A stretch of DNA of 64,000 bases from Brevibacillus panacihumi (lineage in GTDB: Bacteria > Bacillota > Bacilli > Brevibacillales > Brevibacillaceae). Position numbers and translations under genes: made by a program. The stretch covers positions 124,001 through 188,000 of the forward strand of contig NZ_RHHT01000015.1 in NCBI RefSeq assembly GCF_003710985.1, in the 5' to 3' direction. This document shows, piece after piece, positions 16,334 through 24,383 of this stretch (positions within the stretch are counted from its first letter, which is position 1; each line of letters starts with the position of its first letter). Under the pieces are notes generated by a model. The model worked only from the letters and a program-made list of their open reading frames with translations, searched no databases and was not told the origin of the DNA.

Positions 16334-17044
16334 ATGAACATGATGAATGCCCATGAAATTATCGCGTTTATTCAGAAAAGCGAAAAGAAAACACCTGTGA
16401 AGCTCTACATAAAGGGTGATCTCGCAGGAATCGACTTCGGCTCCAACTCCAAGTCTTTTATTACCGGCAATACCGGAGTCGTGTTTGGCGAATGGAAAGA
16501 CATCGAGCCTGTATTGACACAGCATGCGGATAAAATCGAGGATTACGTGGTAGAAAACGACCGTCGCAACTCCGCTATTCCCTTGTTGGACATGAAAGGA
16601 ATCCAAGCCCGCATCGAACCGGGCGCGATCATCCGCGATCAAGTAACCATCGGAAACAACGCCGTCATCATGATGGGCGCTTCGATCAATATTGGAGCAG
16701 TGATTGGGGAAGGAACGATGATCGACATGAACGCGGTGGTAGGCGGCCGCGGTACGATTGGCAAGAATTGCCACGTAGGAGCGGGTGCAGTCATCGCGGG
16801 GGTTGTGGAACCGCCATCGGCAACTCCAGTGATTGTAGAAGATGACGTACTAATCGGTGCCAATGCGGTCATCCTGGAAGGGGTTCGCGTAGGAAAAGGC
16901 TCCGTAGTAGCTGCAGGCGCCATCGTGATTGACGATGTGCCACCGAATACTGTAGTGGCGGGAACTCCGGCGCGCGTAATCAAGCAGATCGACGACAAGA
17001 CCCGTTCCAAAACCGAAATCATGCAAGAGCTGCGTCAGCTCTAA
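16334..17044 (+). CDS. dapH: Tetrahydrodipicolinate N-acetyltransferase DapH
   Basis: Transfers acetyl from acetyl-CoA to 2,3,4,5-tetrahydrodipicolinate, giving L-2-acetamido-6-oxopimelate, the first step of the acetylase branch to meso-diaminopimelate and lysine. The 236-residue length is normal. After the N-terminal domain, the protein shows hexapeptide repeats of a left-handed beta-helix from about residue 95 ([39 protein letters not shown]), and the C-terminal [14 protein letters not shown] block. AAAGGAGG precedes the ATG. First gene of a three-gene operon under the L-box. Confidence 0.96.
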   Translation: MNMMNAHEIIAFIQKSEKKTPVKLYIKGDLAGIDFGSNSKSFITGNTGVVFGEWKDIEPVLTQHADKIEDYVVENDRRNSAIPLLDMKGIQARIEPGAIIRDQVTIGNNAVIMMGASINIGAVIGEGTMIDMNAVVGGRGTIGKNCHVGAGAVIAGVVEPPSATPVIVEDDVLIGANAVILEGVRVGKGSVVAAGAIVIDDVPPNTVVAGTPARVIKQIDDKTRSKTEIMQELRQL

Positions 17045-17058
17045 GGGAGAGACGACAC

Positions 17059-18267
17059 ATGGACTGGCGTTCGCTCGATGAACAGTACATCATCTCGACC
17101 TACAAACGCTTACCGATTGCTATAGCCAAAGGATCAGGAAATTACCTGTACGACACGGAAGGAAAAAGCTACCTGGATCTCTTTACGGGTCTTGCAGTCA
17201 ATGTCCTCGGACATTCTCATCCAAAGATCGTCCAGGCCTTGCGTGAACAAGGCGAACAATTTCTGCACATCTCCAACGTCTTTCTCAATCAGCCGGCGAT
17301 TCGATTGGCCCAAAGACTCGTAGAGAGAACGATACCCGGAAAGGTCTTCTTTTCCAATTCCGGTGCAGAGGCGACTGAGGCGGCGATCAAGCTGATCCAT
17401 AAGTGGACGAAGGCGCAAGGAGCCGGCCGTGAAGGAATTGTCGTCCTGCGCAACAGCTTTCACGGGCGTACGCTCGGGGCGGTCCGCCTGACCCGCCAAC
17501 CGAATGTCTACCAGGACTTTCCGCAGCCGACCTTTCCTGTCTTTGAATTGGAGGTGGAGGATGCAGCAGGTCTGCGTGCCCTCTGCCAAGAAGCCAAGCC
17601 TGCTGCGGTGTTGATGGAGCCAGTCCTTGGTTCAGGTGGGGTCATTCCGCTCTCTGACGATTTCTTGCGAGAGGTGGAGGCGATTTGCCGCGAGGAAGGC
17701 ATGCTGCTCTGCATGGATGAAATTCAGACCGGAATGGGCAGGACGGGCAAGCTGTTTGCTTACCAGCACGCGGGGGTGACGCCTGATCTGATCTTGTTCG
17801 CCAAAGGGGTCGGGGGCGGTCTGCCGTTGGGCGGATTGATTGCAGGGACCCAACTGATGGATCTGTTCAAACCTGGCGATCACGGGTCCACGTTTGCTCC
17901 ATCTCCTCTGTCGGCAGCATTGGGCAATGCTGTCATGGACGAATTGCTCAACCCGTCGTTCGACGCCCAGCTCCAAGAGGTGATTCAATACCTCTGGAAT
18001 GGACTGGAAAGCTTGCGCGAGCGTTTGCCGCAGCAGCTTCAGGCTTTGCGGGGAAAAGGGATGATGGTGGGGATTCCGCTCACGGCAACTCCGGAAGAAG
18101 CAAGCCGCTTGCAGCAAAATCTTCTGGATGAAGGCATCCTGGTCGACGTTACACAGAAGACCGTTGTGCGCCTCCTGCCGCCGCTGACCTTGACCACGAA
18201 GGATGTAGACTTCTTCCTTGCCGTATTCAGCCGCCAGCTGAAGGCACTTTCCAGCGAGGAGGAGTAA
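17059..18267 (+). CDS. Class III PLP aminotransferase, probable N-acetyl-LL-diaminopimelate aminotransferase
   Basis: A 402-residue fold-type I aminotransferase of the acetylornithine/ornithine (ArgD) kind. The PLP lysine lies in [16 protein letters not shown], the phosphate-binding loop is [14 protein letters not shown], and the [11 protein letters not shown] block is typical of class III. It sits between dapH and dapL with gaps of 14 and 2 bases, so the likely reaction is the missing step of the acetyl pathway: transfer of an amino group to L-2-acetamido-6-oxopimelate. In B. subtilis this is done by PatA, a class I enzyme, so the family is different here. An ArgD role cannot be excluded from sequence alone, but no arg genes are adjacent. 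Confidence 0.85.
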   Translation: MDWRSLDEQYIISTYKRLPIAIAKGSGNYLYDTEGKSYLDLFTGLAVNVLGHSHPKIVQALREQGEQFLHISNVFLNQPAIRLAQRLVERTIPGKVFFSNSGAEATEAAIKLIHKWTKAQGAGREGIVVLRNSFHGRTLGAVRLTRQPNVYQDFPQPTFPVFELEVEDAAGLRALCQEAKPAAVLMEPVLGSGGVIPLSDDFLREVEAICREEGMLLCMDEIQTGMGRTGKLFAYQHAGVTPDLILFAKGVGGGLPLGGLIAGTQLMDLFKPGDHGSTFAPSPLSAALGNAVMDELLNPSFDAQLQEVIQYLWNGLESLRERLPQQLQALRGKGMMVGIPLTATPEEASRLQQNLLDEGILVDVTQKTVVRLLPPLTLTTKDVDFFLAVFSRQLKALSSEEE

Positions 18268-18269
18268 GC

Positions 18270-19430
18270 ATGAGCAAAACTGCATTTGTCCAGATACGCC
18301 GGGATCTTCACCAGATCCCGGAACCCGGCTTCGGGGAAGTGAAGACACAGCGTTATCTGCTTGACTATCTGGAACGTCTCCCGCAGGAACGCATCCAGAT
18401 CAAAACCTGGCGCACCGGGATTCTCGTCCGTTTGAGCGGGACGAATCCCAAGCGGACGATTGCCTGGCGTACGGATATGGACGGCTTGCCGATGGTCGAG
18501 GAGACGACCTATCCGTTTCGTTCGGTGCACGAAGGCTTTATGCACGCATGCGGCCACGACATGCATATGGCGATTGCTCTCGGCCTGTTGACCCATTTTG
18601 TGCAGGAACCGATCGCGGATGATCTGTTGTTTGTCTTCCAGCCCGCAGAAGAAGGACCTGGCGGAGCACTGCCGATGATGCAAAGCGAGGAGTTCGACGC
18701 CTGGAGGCCGGATTGCATTTTCGCCCTCCATATCGCACCAGAATATCCGGTTGGGCAAATCGCGACGAAGCCAGGCATTTTGTTTGCCAATACGTCCGAA
18801 TTGTTTATCGATCTGTATGGCACAGGAGGTCATGCTGCCTATCCGCACAAGACCAACGACATGGTGGTAGCAGCCAGTCATCTGGTGACGCAACTGCAAT
18901 CCATCGTAGCTCGCAATATCGATCCATTGGATTCTGCAGTCATCACAGTCGGCAAAATTGTCGGAGGCACGAAGCAAAATATCATTGCAGAAAAAGCGCG
19001 ACTGGAAGGAACGATCCGCACCTTTTCGATGGAATCCATGCAGCGCGTAAAAAGCCGGATCGAAGCACAAGTGAGAGGGATCGAGGCAGGATTTGAATGC
19101 CGTGCCGAGATTGATTACGGCTGCGGGTATTGCCAGGTTTTCAATGAGGAAAATCTGACTGCTGCCTTCATGGAATGGGTTCGAGAGGCATGTCCAGACG
19201 TGGAGCTGATTCAATGCCAGGAAGCGATGACGGGTGAGGACTTCGGCTATTTTCTATCCGAGATACCGGGATTCCTGTTCTGGCTGGGCGTCAACACCCC
19301 ATATGGCCTGCACCATGCCAAAATTGAGCCGGATGAAGGGGCGATCGAAGTCGCGATCAGTCTGGTGTCACGCTATTTCACCTGGCTTTCGACCCAACCG
19401 GTTGAAAGCGATCAAGGAGCTACTCGTTAA
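18270..19430 (+). CDS. dapL: N-acetyldiaminopimelate deacetylase
   Basis: A 386-residue M20-family metal-dependent amidohydrolase. It removes acetyl from N-acetyl-LL-diaminopimelate to give LL-diaminopimelate. Metal-binding motifs include [11 protein letters not shown] with the family cysteine and PAEEGPGGA. The lid domain begins near [14 protein letters not shown], and [10 protein letters not shown] lies near the C-terminus. The match is to B. subtilis YkuR (DapL); dapL is also used elsewhere for LL-DAP aminotransferase, which this is not. The ATG lies two bases after the previous stop, so it is translationally coupled. Last gene of the operon. Confidence 0.93.
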   Translation: MSKTAFVQIRRDLHQIPEPGFGEVKTQRYLLDYLERLPQERIQIKTWRTGILVRLSGTNPKRTIAWRTDMDGLPMVEETTYPFRSVHEGFMHACGHDMHMAIALGLLTHFVQEPIADDLLFVFQPAEEGPGGALPMMQSEEFDAWRPDCIFALHIAPEYPVGQIATKPGILFANTSELFIDLYGTGGHAAYPHKTNDMVVAASHLVTQLQSIVARNIDPLDSAVITVGKIVGGTKQNIIAEKARLEGTIRTFSMESMQRVKSRIEAQVRGIEAGFECRAEIDYGCGYCQVFNEENLTAAFMEWVREACPDVELIQCQEAMTGEDFGYFLSEIPGFLFWLGVNTPYGLHHAKIEPDEGAIEVAISLVSRYFTWLSTQPVESDQGATR

Positions 19431-19450
19431 GGGTAGCTCTTTTCGTTTTG
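19416..19450 (+). terminator. Terminator of the dap operon
   Basis: GAGCTACTC pairs with GGGTAGCTC and TTTTCGTTTT follows. The stem overlaps the stop codon of the deacetylase gene. Confidence 0.75.
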
Positions 19451-19466
19451 TCAAGGGTATGTAGAC

Positions 19467-19533
19467 TTATTCACAAATTTCTGTGAATAAGTCTTTCGTT
19501 CTGCTTTCCAAATGTTGTGGATACTGTGGATAT
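19467..19533. repeat. Cluster of four DnaA-box-like 9-mers
   Basis: TTATTCACA (19467-19475) and its inverse TGTGAATAA (19482-19490) fit the TTATNCACA form of the DnaA box. TGTGGATAC (19516-19524) and TGTGGATAT (19525-19533) are immediately adjacent tandem copies, each one mismatch from TGTGGATAA. The first two also form a hairpin with flanks AGAC/GTCT. The cluster lies in a 219-base non-coding gap. A DnaA-binding or titration site is possible. No dnaA, dnaN or AT-rich unwinding element is nearby, so an origin is unlikely. Confidence 0.5.
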
Positions 19534-19649
19534 TGTTGAAAAAAATTGCGAACCTGGCACAACTATTTGCCTGGTTGAGCGTCTAACTTTTTGGGAAACA
19601 AATTCGGAATAATCCGCGCAGTTGCGCACACATATTGGAGGATTGTGGA

Positions 19650-20252
19650 ATGAAAAAAAGATGGTTATCAGCCCTGGTGGTATTGGCGGTAGCAGGCGTT
19701 GGCAGCGTTGGCAGCACCGCTTTGGGAGAAGGGGATATGCGCGTTTTCCTGGGTGGTGAGCGAGTCGCTACTAACTTGCCGGCATCATCTGCGGAACCGT
19801 TGGAAGAGGTTATCAACAGCATGGGCGGTTTCGTTGATTATGACGAGCATACCGGAAAAATGGAAATTATCAAGCCAAACGTGAATATACTGGTACTCGA
19901 AGGAATCCAGCAGACGCGCAATAAAACGATCGTGTTCAGCAATCCGGTGAAAGGCTACAGCGACAAGGACGTTCCGCGCACCTTCAACGTCTTTGTAGAA
20001 GTGGACGAAGCGCCGGTAGCGAAGGATCTGCGCATGCGTGTCGAGTTGATTGCCCCGGACGGAAAGACAGTTGATCGCGGCAAAGAGTGGAAGTACTCGA
20101 CTCAAAACGCGAACAGCTTCTATTTCTCGGAGCCTTTCGTTTCGACCAAGCTGGATAAATACGGAACCTACAAGGTGCAAGTGCTCATGAAGTACGACCA
20201 TGCCAAGGACTATATCGTGGTAGGCGAAAACACGTTTACAGTCGGAAGATAA
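19650..20252 (+). CDS. Secreted protein with copper-amine-oxidase-N-like domain
   Basis: A 200-residue exported protein. The signal peptide runs MKKRWLSALVVLAVAGVGSV with a likely cut after STALG. The next stretch (MRVFLGGERVA, then AEPLEEVINSMGGFVDYDEHTGKMEI) matches the pattern of the small copper-amine-oxidase-N domain common in Bacillales surface proteins. The C-terminal 120 residues are predicted beta-rich with FNVFVEVDEAPVAK and TYKVQVLMKYDHAK, perhaps a beta-sandwich. The ATG at 19650 has GGAGGATTGT upstream; an earlier TTG at 19635 is not needed. Function unknown. Confidence 0.7.
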   Translation: MKKRWLSALVVLAVAGVGSVGSTALGEGDMRVFLGGERVATNLPASSAEPLEEVINSMGGFVDYDEHTGKMEIIKPNVNILVLEGIQQTRNKTIVFSNPVKGYSDKDVPRTFNVFVEVDEAPVAKDLRMRVELIAPDGKTVDRGKEWKYSTQNANSFYFSEPFVSTKLDKYGTYKVQVLMKYDHAKDYIVVGENTFTVGR

Positions 20253-20273
20253 AGAATATTGCCTGGATGCGTT

Positions 20274-20301
20274 TTCACAAAACTTGTTTTCATGGTATAA
20301 T
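20274..20301 (+). promoter_or_regulatory. Promoter of the DUF4912 gene
   Basis: TTCACA (20274-20279), a 16-base spacer and a perfect TATAAT (20296-20301), about 65 bases before the start codon. Confidence 0.6.
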
Positions 20302-20366
20302 AGCTGGTAAAAGCTAAATATTCGTCCAAAAAGCAAGTACATGATAGAAAGGAACGATGGGAGCAG

Positions 20367-20729
20367 ATGGAGACAAATCCCGCGCGGTCATCCACAGATA
20401 TAGACGGCCCGAGTATTCGCATTGCCTGGAAAGATGAGCATTCGATTCAGGCAATATGGAGCATGACGAAGGAGTTCGAGGAGGATATAGCTCGAAAATT
20501 CGCGATTCCTTTTGCCGAACTGCCATTCGTCTTACGCCTGTTCGATCTGACTGACCGCCAAGAGATACGTGAGGACGGCAGTGACCTTTACACTGATTTT
20601 GATATCAACCACCAATCTTCGGAATGGATTCTCTACGGCGTCACGCAAGGCTTATCCTATTGTGTCGACTTAGGGATCCGCATGGTGGACGGAAGGTTCT
20701 ACTCGCTGTCGAGATCTCAAATGATTTGA
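20367..20729 (+). CDS. DUF4912-type protein
   Basis: A 120-residue soluble protein. The core reads IRIAWKDEHSIQAIWSMT, then FVLRLFDLTDR, then a WILYGVTQGLSYCVDLGIRM segment and the end GRFYSLSRSQMI, the order of elements seen in DUF4912 proteins. The domain has no firmly established function. The start has GAAAGGAACG about 12 bases upstream and GGGAG nearer. It is a single gene between its own promoter and a strong terminator. Confidence 0.65.
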   Translation: METNPARSSTDIDGPSIRIAWKDEHSIQAIWSMTKEFEEDIARKFAIPFAELPFVLRLFDLTDRQEIREDGSDLYTDFDINHQSSEWILYGVTQGLSYCVDLGIRMVDGRFYSLSRSQMI

Positions 20730-20750
20730 TCAACGTGCTCAAACCAAAAC

Positions 20751-20782
20751 AAGGCTCCGCTGTCTTTTGCGGAGCCTTCGTT
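20751..20782 (+). terminator. Terminator after the DUF4912 gene
   Basis: AAGGCTCCGC (20751-20760) pairs perfectly with GCGGAGCCTT (20769-20778); the T-run is short and interrupted. Confidence 0.7.
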
Positions 20783-20823
20783 GCACCTTCCTGATAAGAG
20801 GCCCTCTTTTGCTGGGTCTCTTT

Positions 20824-21462
20824 TTATTTCTTTTCGTTGTTTCTCAATAGATCCAGCATTCGCAACGTAACGGCAAATACAGCCCACACCGGCATCGGCT
20901 CATCCAGTTTGCTCAGCCATTCCGGGGATGTGATCAAACCTTCTGACAGGGCACGTTTGCCCAGATCCATTTTCCATGGCGGGTAAGGAATGGTTTCCTC
21001 GGGAGCGAACTGGTCATACCGTTTCAGGTCGTAGGTCTTGATCAGGTTCGTCAATTTTTCGGCGTATTGGGGATCGGTGGCATAACCGGCTTTCTCCAGC
21101 TCGATAGCGGCCTGTTCGGGGGTTTTGGCGGTCAGGACCTGCGCGTACTTGGGTTGCAATAAAAATTGGGCGTGATCATCGAAGGACTGCTGGAAGTTGT
21201 AGTACGCTTTGAAAGCGGAGGTTCGATCCACCGTTTTCCCATTTTCCACCTCTTTGCTCACGATCGTCACGGAGCCTGCGGGGCCGACCCCTTTGATTCC
21301 GAACAAATTATAGGAGGGACGCCCTGACTGAGGATCGACCGGGATCTTTTTTCCCCAGCCGGTTTCGAGGATAGCCTGGGCAATCGTTATAGACGGGAAC
21401 AAGTGAGTCGTTAGATAGGACAGGCGTGCGGGACCAGACACCTGATCAATGAAGGACTGCAT
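20824..21462 (-). CDS. Glucosaminidase-type peptidoglycan hydrolase without signal peptide
   Basis: A 212-residue protein whose first 150 residues form a GH73 endo-beta-N-acetylglucosaminidase domain. AQAILETGWG carries the catalytic glutamate, and YNLFGIKG and AFKAYYNFQQSFDDHAQFL are family motifs. A C-terminal segment (about residues 165-212) with GKRALSEGLITSPEWL and WAVFAVTLRML resembles short modules at the end of phage-type lysins. No secretion signal is present, so it may be released by lysis, by a holin-like route, or into the forespore. AGAGGTGG precedes the ATG. No other phage genes are adjacent. Confidence 0.82.
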   Translation of the reverse strand: MQSFIDQVSGPARLSYLTTHLFPSITIAQAILETGWGKKIPVDPQSGRPSYNLFGIKGVGPAGSVTIVSKEVENGKTVDRTSAFKAYYNFQQSFDDHAQFLLQPKYAQVLTAKTPEQAAIELEKAGYATDPQYAEKLTNLIKTYDLKRYDQFAPEETIPYPPWKMDLGKRALSEGLITSPEWLSKLDEPMPVWAVFAVTLRMLDLLRNNEKK

Positions 21463-21590
21463 GCAACCACCTCTTTCTGAAATGGGTACGGTCTTGCTTT
21501 ACTATCCTATGAGGAAAGAAAAGGGGGCGGAATGGAGGTACAAGCGGAAAAAAGAAAACAACCGCTGCATGGCGGTTGCTTGGGAAAACA

Positions 21591-22028
21591 TCAAGGTTTT
21601 CGTGGCTGAAAATACTGAACGCGACGATTAAAGAGGTGAAGCTCTCCTTTATAATCACGAGCCAGGTAGCGGCAGAATTCATTCGCTTTGCCTTTGTCGC
21701 CGTGGGTTGCAGACTCAGGCAGGGATACCTGAACGTACTGCCGTTCTTTCCCGTTCTCTACTTTCGAGCCGACGCCGACGACGATCGCTTTATACATATT
21801 GGGATCTTTCCCTTTCAACAAAAACCAAGAGCCTTTGCCTTCAGGTCGCTCTTCCAGTTCATAGGGAAACGCAGAGTCGGCATAGGACCAACCGAGCTGC
21901 TCGCCGGTTTTTTTGGTCATTTCGATGTATCGTTTAAATTTTGCTTTAACATCCTCAAGATCAGCATGAGTGGCTGTCGAGCCCTCTACGAAATAAATGT
22001 AAGCGGATTGCAGGTTCACGATTGCCAT
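21591..22028 (-). CDS. DUF1885-like protein
   Basis: A 145-residue soluble protein beginning MAIVNLQSAYIYFVEGST. The pattern LEDVKAKFKRYIEMTKKTGEQLGW, then FPYELEERPEGKGSWFLLKG, resembles the small Bacillales family DUF1885. No catalytic motif is evident. The start is uncertain: GAGGAG lies very near, so the ATG at 22028, an overlapping GTG at 22031, or a GTG four codons in are all possible. It is divergent from the MarR-type regulator gene across about 170 bases. Confidence 0.6.
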   Translation of the reverse strand: MAIVNLQSAYIYFVEGSTATHADLEDVKAKFKRYIEMTKKTGEQLGWSYADSAFPYELEERPEGKGSWFLLKGKDPNMYKAIVVGVGSKVENGKERQYVQVSLPESATHGDKGKANEFCRYLARDYKGELHLFNRRVQYFQPRKP

Positions 22029-22110
22029 CACTCCTCGAACGTGGGAATACTTTGTTTAGTGTAGCATTGCTTCCACTCTTTGGCAATCTACCAAATGTGA
22101 GTTAAAACAA

Positions 22111-22139
22111 TTGCGCGTCTTTTCTGAAAAGTGTAAAAT
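22111..22139 (+). promoter_or_regulatory. Promoter of the MarR-type gene
   Basis: TTGCGC (22111-22116), a 17-base spacer and TAAAAT (22134-22139), about 55 bases before the start codon. Confidence 0.5.
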
Positions 22140-22198
22140 ATAACTATTATTTATATCCGTATACATTAGCAAGATATTGGATCATGGAGGAATAAGCC

Positions 22199-22723
22199 AT
22201 GCAGGAGGTCTCAATCCGTAATGTTTTTGAAGCGTTGAACACGATGCGCGCCATCGATGTGGTCAACAAGGAAGACTGGGAGAAAGCTGCCAAGGAAGCG
22301 GAACTCGACTCCTCCGTGCAGTTGAACATTCTCTGGATCATCTATTGTTATGAGGGCGTCCGTGTCACCCAGATCGCCGAGTGGACCTTTTGGCATCCGT
22401 CATCGATCGTCATCCATATTAAGAAATTGATGGACAAAGGAATGGTGTTGATCGAAAAGTCGGAGCTGGATGGTCGGGTGGTTCATGTCTATCCTACCGA
22501 AAAGGGAAAAGAAGTGATTGAAGCTAGCCGCCGGAGTGTTCCTTCTATTTTTCGCCTGACGTATGCCCTGGAGAAAATGGAGGAACGATACAGTACAGCG
22601 GTAGTAGAACTGTTCTTCGAGTGTTTGTCATTTCTTGCCCAATCCTTGCACGGTTCGGAGAAAGTCCGTTGGATCCAGGAAGGGGAAGATCGCATTCCCA
22701 ATCAACGCCACTTGATCAGTTAG
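22199..22723 (+). CDS. MarR-family regulator, Hpr/ScoC-like
   Basis: A 174-residue winged-helix protein. The region LNILWIIYCYEGVRVTQIAE, then HPSSIVIHIKKLMDKGMV, is the helix-turn-helix, and the wing carries LDGRVVHVYPTEKGKEVI. The overall architecture, with long flanking helices and the ILWI-Y start, resembles Hpr/ScoC, a transition-state regulator of B. subtilis, though identity is too low by eye to claim orthology. Target genes and ligand unknown. An AGGAGG overlaps the start codon (GCCATGCAGGAGG), while GGAGGAATAAGCC precedes the ATG, giving a good ribosome site. Confidence 0.8.
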   Translation: MQEVSIRNVFEALNTMRAIDVVNKEDWEKAAKEAELDSSVQLNILWIIYCYEGVRVTQIAEWTFWHPSSIVIHIKKLMDKGMVLIEKSELDGRVVHVYPTEKGKEVIEASRRSVPSIFRLTYALEKMEERYSTAVVELFFECLSFLAQSLHGSEKVRWIQEGEDRIPNQRHLIS

Positions 22724-22838
22724 GAATTAGGGGGTGGAAAAAAAGGGTAATTGCATTATACTTATAAATACATCAAATGGGATTGCAGGAAACAGTTCCC
22801 CGCTTTGATGGAAAACTTCAGACGAGGAGGGATTGCTA

Positions 22839-23138
22839 ATGGAGCATTTCGACCACTTGTATGACGAATCAGAAAATGCGAAGGTACGTTTTCTCGGATT
22901 CGCCTCAGAGGGAAGTCGGCATGACTTCGGGATTGTCTACACTCACAAGTTTTACGGGAAGCCACTGGTCATCTGTATGCAAACCGGGCAATCGACACTC
23001 CTTTGTTCGGAGGATGCGGTGAATCCAGGTTATCTGCAAAAGATTTTTCGCCTCGATTCTGCGAGCGAAGCCGAAGCCCTCGCTCAGTTTTTCCAAGAAT
23101 ATTTACCTACGATTTCCTTTGAAGACAACCAGTATTAG
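22839..23138 (+). CDS. DUF3055 (SAV0927-like) protein
   Basis: A 99-residue conserved protein. It begins MEHFDHLYDESENAKVRFLG and continues with HDFGIVYTHKFYGKPLVICMQTG, then STLLCSEDAVNPGYLQKIF, blocks I associate with the Bacillales family DUF3055. No known function. The ATG at 22839 has GAGGAGGG eight bases upstream and is preferred over an ATG two codons earlier. A strong terminator follows immediately. Confidence 0.75.
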   Translation: MEHFDHLYDESENAKVRFLGFASEGSRHDFGIVYTHKFYGKPLVICMQTGQSTLLCSEDAVNPGYLQKIFRLDSASEAEALAQFFQEYLPTISFEDNQY

Positions 23139-23142
23139 GTAG

Positions 23143-23178
23143 CGAGCAGAAGTTTTTCTTCTGCTCGTTTGTTTTATT
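23143..23178 (+). terminator. Terminator after the DUF3055 gene
   Basis: GAGCAGAAG pairs with CTTCTGCTC, followed by GTTTGTTTTATTT. Confidence 0.85.
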
Positions 23179-23206
23179 TGCTGACCCAGGGGAGAGGAAA
23201 AATGAT

Positions 23207-24004
23207 ATGTACAAACATAAATGGCCTGCAGCAAATCCAGTAGCGGCAGTCGTCCTGGTGCACGGTACCGGAGAACATCACGGGAGGTATGCGCATGTTG
23301 CCCGCTACTTGAATGAACGTGGTTGGGATGTGTACACGGGCGATTTGCCGGGATACGGGCAATCGCCGGGGAAAAGGGGACATATCGACTCGTTCTCCCA
23401 GTACATCGAAACGGTACATCAATGGACAAAGGAAGCGGTAGAACAGTCGGATGGCCGGCCGGTCTATCTTATGGGGCATAGCCTGGGAGGATTGATCGTC
23501 ACAAGATATGTCCAAACACAAGCAACCGCCTCAAAACTTAGTGGAATCATTCTGACTTCACCGTGCTTGGAGCTTGTGCTGAAAGTACCCGAGTGGAAAA
23601 AAAGATTAGCCAAGGTGTTGGACCGGATCTGGCCGTCACTTGCCTTGTCTAATGGCATATCGCCGGACATGGTCTCACGAGATGCGGAGGTGCAGGATCT
23701 ATACAAGCGGGACCCCCTCAACTGTCACAAGGTAAGTGTCCGGTGGTTTGAGGAACTGCATCGAGCCATGGGACAGGCTTGGGAGGAGGCAAACAAGCTT
23801 GATTTTCCCATCCTGATCCTGCAGGCGGGAGACGATCTTTTGGTGGATGCTCGGGCTGTCGAGCGATTTGCAGACCGTATCCAAGCTGAAAAAGAGTTCC
23901 ATCTCTTCCCGCATCTTCGTCATGAAGTGCTGAATGAACCCGAAAAAGAGCAAGTGTTGGAGAGAATCGTTCAATGGATGGAGAAAAACGGATCAGATGC
24001 GTGA
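23207..24004 (+). CDS. Alpha/beta hydrolase, YtpA/monoacylglycerol lipase type
   Basis: A 265-residue serine hydrolase. LVHGTGEHHGRY is the oxyanion region, the nucleophile elbow is GHSLGG near residue 95, an acidic residue lies in LQAGDDLLVD, and the histidine is in HLRHEVLNEPE. Blocks such as GDLPGYGQSPGKRGHI and CHKVSVRWFEELHRAM resemble B. subtilis YtpA, a phospholipase linked to the lysophospholipid bacilysocin, and the wider monoglyceride lipase group. A cytoplasmic enzyme by lack of signal. The start follows GAGAGGAAAAATGAT. No operon partner is evident. Confidence 0.85.
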   Translation: MYKHKWPAANPVAAVVLVHGTGEHHGRYAHVARYLNERGWDVYTGDLPGYGQSPGKRGHIDSFSQYIETVHQWTKEAVEQSDGRPVYLMGHSLGGLIVTRYVQTQATASKLSGIILTSPCLELVLKVPEWKKRLAKVLDRIWPSLALSNGISPDMVSRDAEVQDLYKRDPLNCHKVSVRWFEELHRAMGQAWEEANKLDFPILILQAGDDLLVDARAVERFADRIQAEKEFHLFPHLRHEVLNEPEKEQVLERIVQWMEKNGSDA

Positions 24005-24005
24005 A

Positions 24006-24076
24006 TGTGACATACTAATTACTTAAAAATGTGTGAATTTCCCGTATTGACTCTAATTAGAGTGACATATTATTAT
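24006..24076 (+). promoter_or_regulatory. SR1-type promoter with two CcpN-box-like sites
   Basis: The -35 TTGACT is at 24047-24052 and a -10 TATTAT at 24071-24076 (18-base spacer; an overlapping TATTAT at 24068 gives 15). TGTGACATACT (24006-24016) fits the published CcpN consensus TRTGHYATAYW at every position. AGTGACATATT (24061-24071) fits at ten of eleven and overlaps the -10. The spacer also holds the perfect palindrome CTCTAATTAGAG. CcpN represses sr1, gapB and pckA under glycolytic conditions in B. subtilis. Confidence 0.65.
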
Positions 24077-24148
24077 AGATATAACATCTTAATTGGAGAG
24101 ATAAGAATTCACACTGCCAACGGCAAGGTGATGACGGAGGGGACCAGA

Positions 24149-24277
24149 ATGGGGACAATCGTTTGTCAAACTTGCGGTTCGATCATTGAGCATTTTGAAA
24201 GCAATCAAGTGAAAACGCTTTATGCCATTTGCGATTGCGAAGGTTGCCTGAAACAAAATCAAGAGGAGATTTCCTGA
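24149..24277 (+). CDS. sr1P: GapA-binding peptide SR1P
   Basis: A 42-residue peptide beginning MGTIVCQTCGSIIEHFES, with two cysteine pairs (CQTC, and CDCEGC near residues 29-34). The opening MGTIVCQ and the VKTLYAICDC block are the hallmarks of SR1P, which in B. subtilis binds GapA and modulates RNase J1 association. GGAGGGG lies seven bases before the ATG. An in-frame upstream extension to 24029 crosses the promoter and is not coding. Confidence 0.88.
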   Translation: MGTIVCQTCGSIIEHFESNQVKTLYAICDCEGCLKQNQEEIS

Positions 24278-24286
24278 TACAAAATG

Positions 24287-24316
24287 ACAGGGCTCAAGTG
24301 AGTCCTGTTTTTTTTT
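24287..24316 (+). terminator. Terminator of the SR1-like RNA
   Basis: ACAGG-GCTCA pairs with TGAG-TCCTGT and nine Ts follow. The T-run overlaps the -35 of the next promoter. Confidence 0.85.
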
Positions 24317-24343
24317 GACAAGCTTTTGTCGATGGGACATAAT
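24315..24343 (+). promoter_or_regulatory. Promoter of the beta-propeller gene
   Basis: Perfect TTGACA (24315-24320), a 17-base spacer and CATAAT (24338-24343), 41 bases before the start codon. Confidence 0.75.
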
Positions 24344-24383
24344 AAAGAAGAGAGATAATTGCTGTAAAAGGAGGAATATTTTC

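Larger units (their letters stand above)
24083..24316 (+). ncRNA. sr1: SR1-like dual-function RNA
   Basis: The transcript predicted from the promoter at 24047-24076 to the terminator at 24287-24316 is about 230 bases, close to the roughly 205-base B. subtilis SR1. It encodes the SR1P peptide. SR1 also base-pairs with ahrC mRNA in B. subtilis; whether this RNA has such a target cannot be told from the window. Start of transcription is inferred from the -10 position. Confidence 0.65.

Noticed and set aside
19467-19533. Chromosomal replication origin
   Set aside because: No dnaA, dnaN or AT-rich unwinding region; only a box cluster.
24029-24148. Upstream extension of SR1P
   Set aside because: It crosses the promoter and has no ribosome site; the 42-residue form matches the family.
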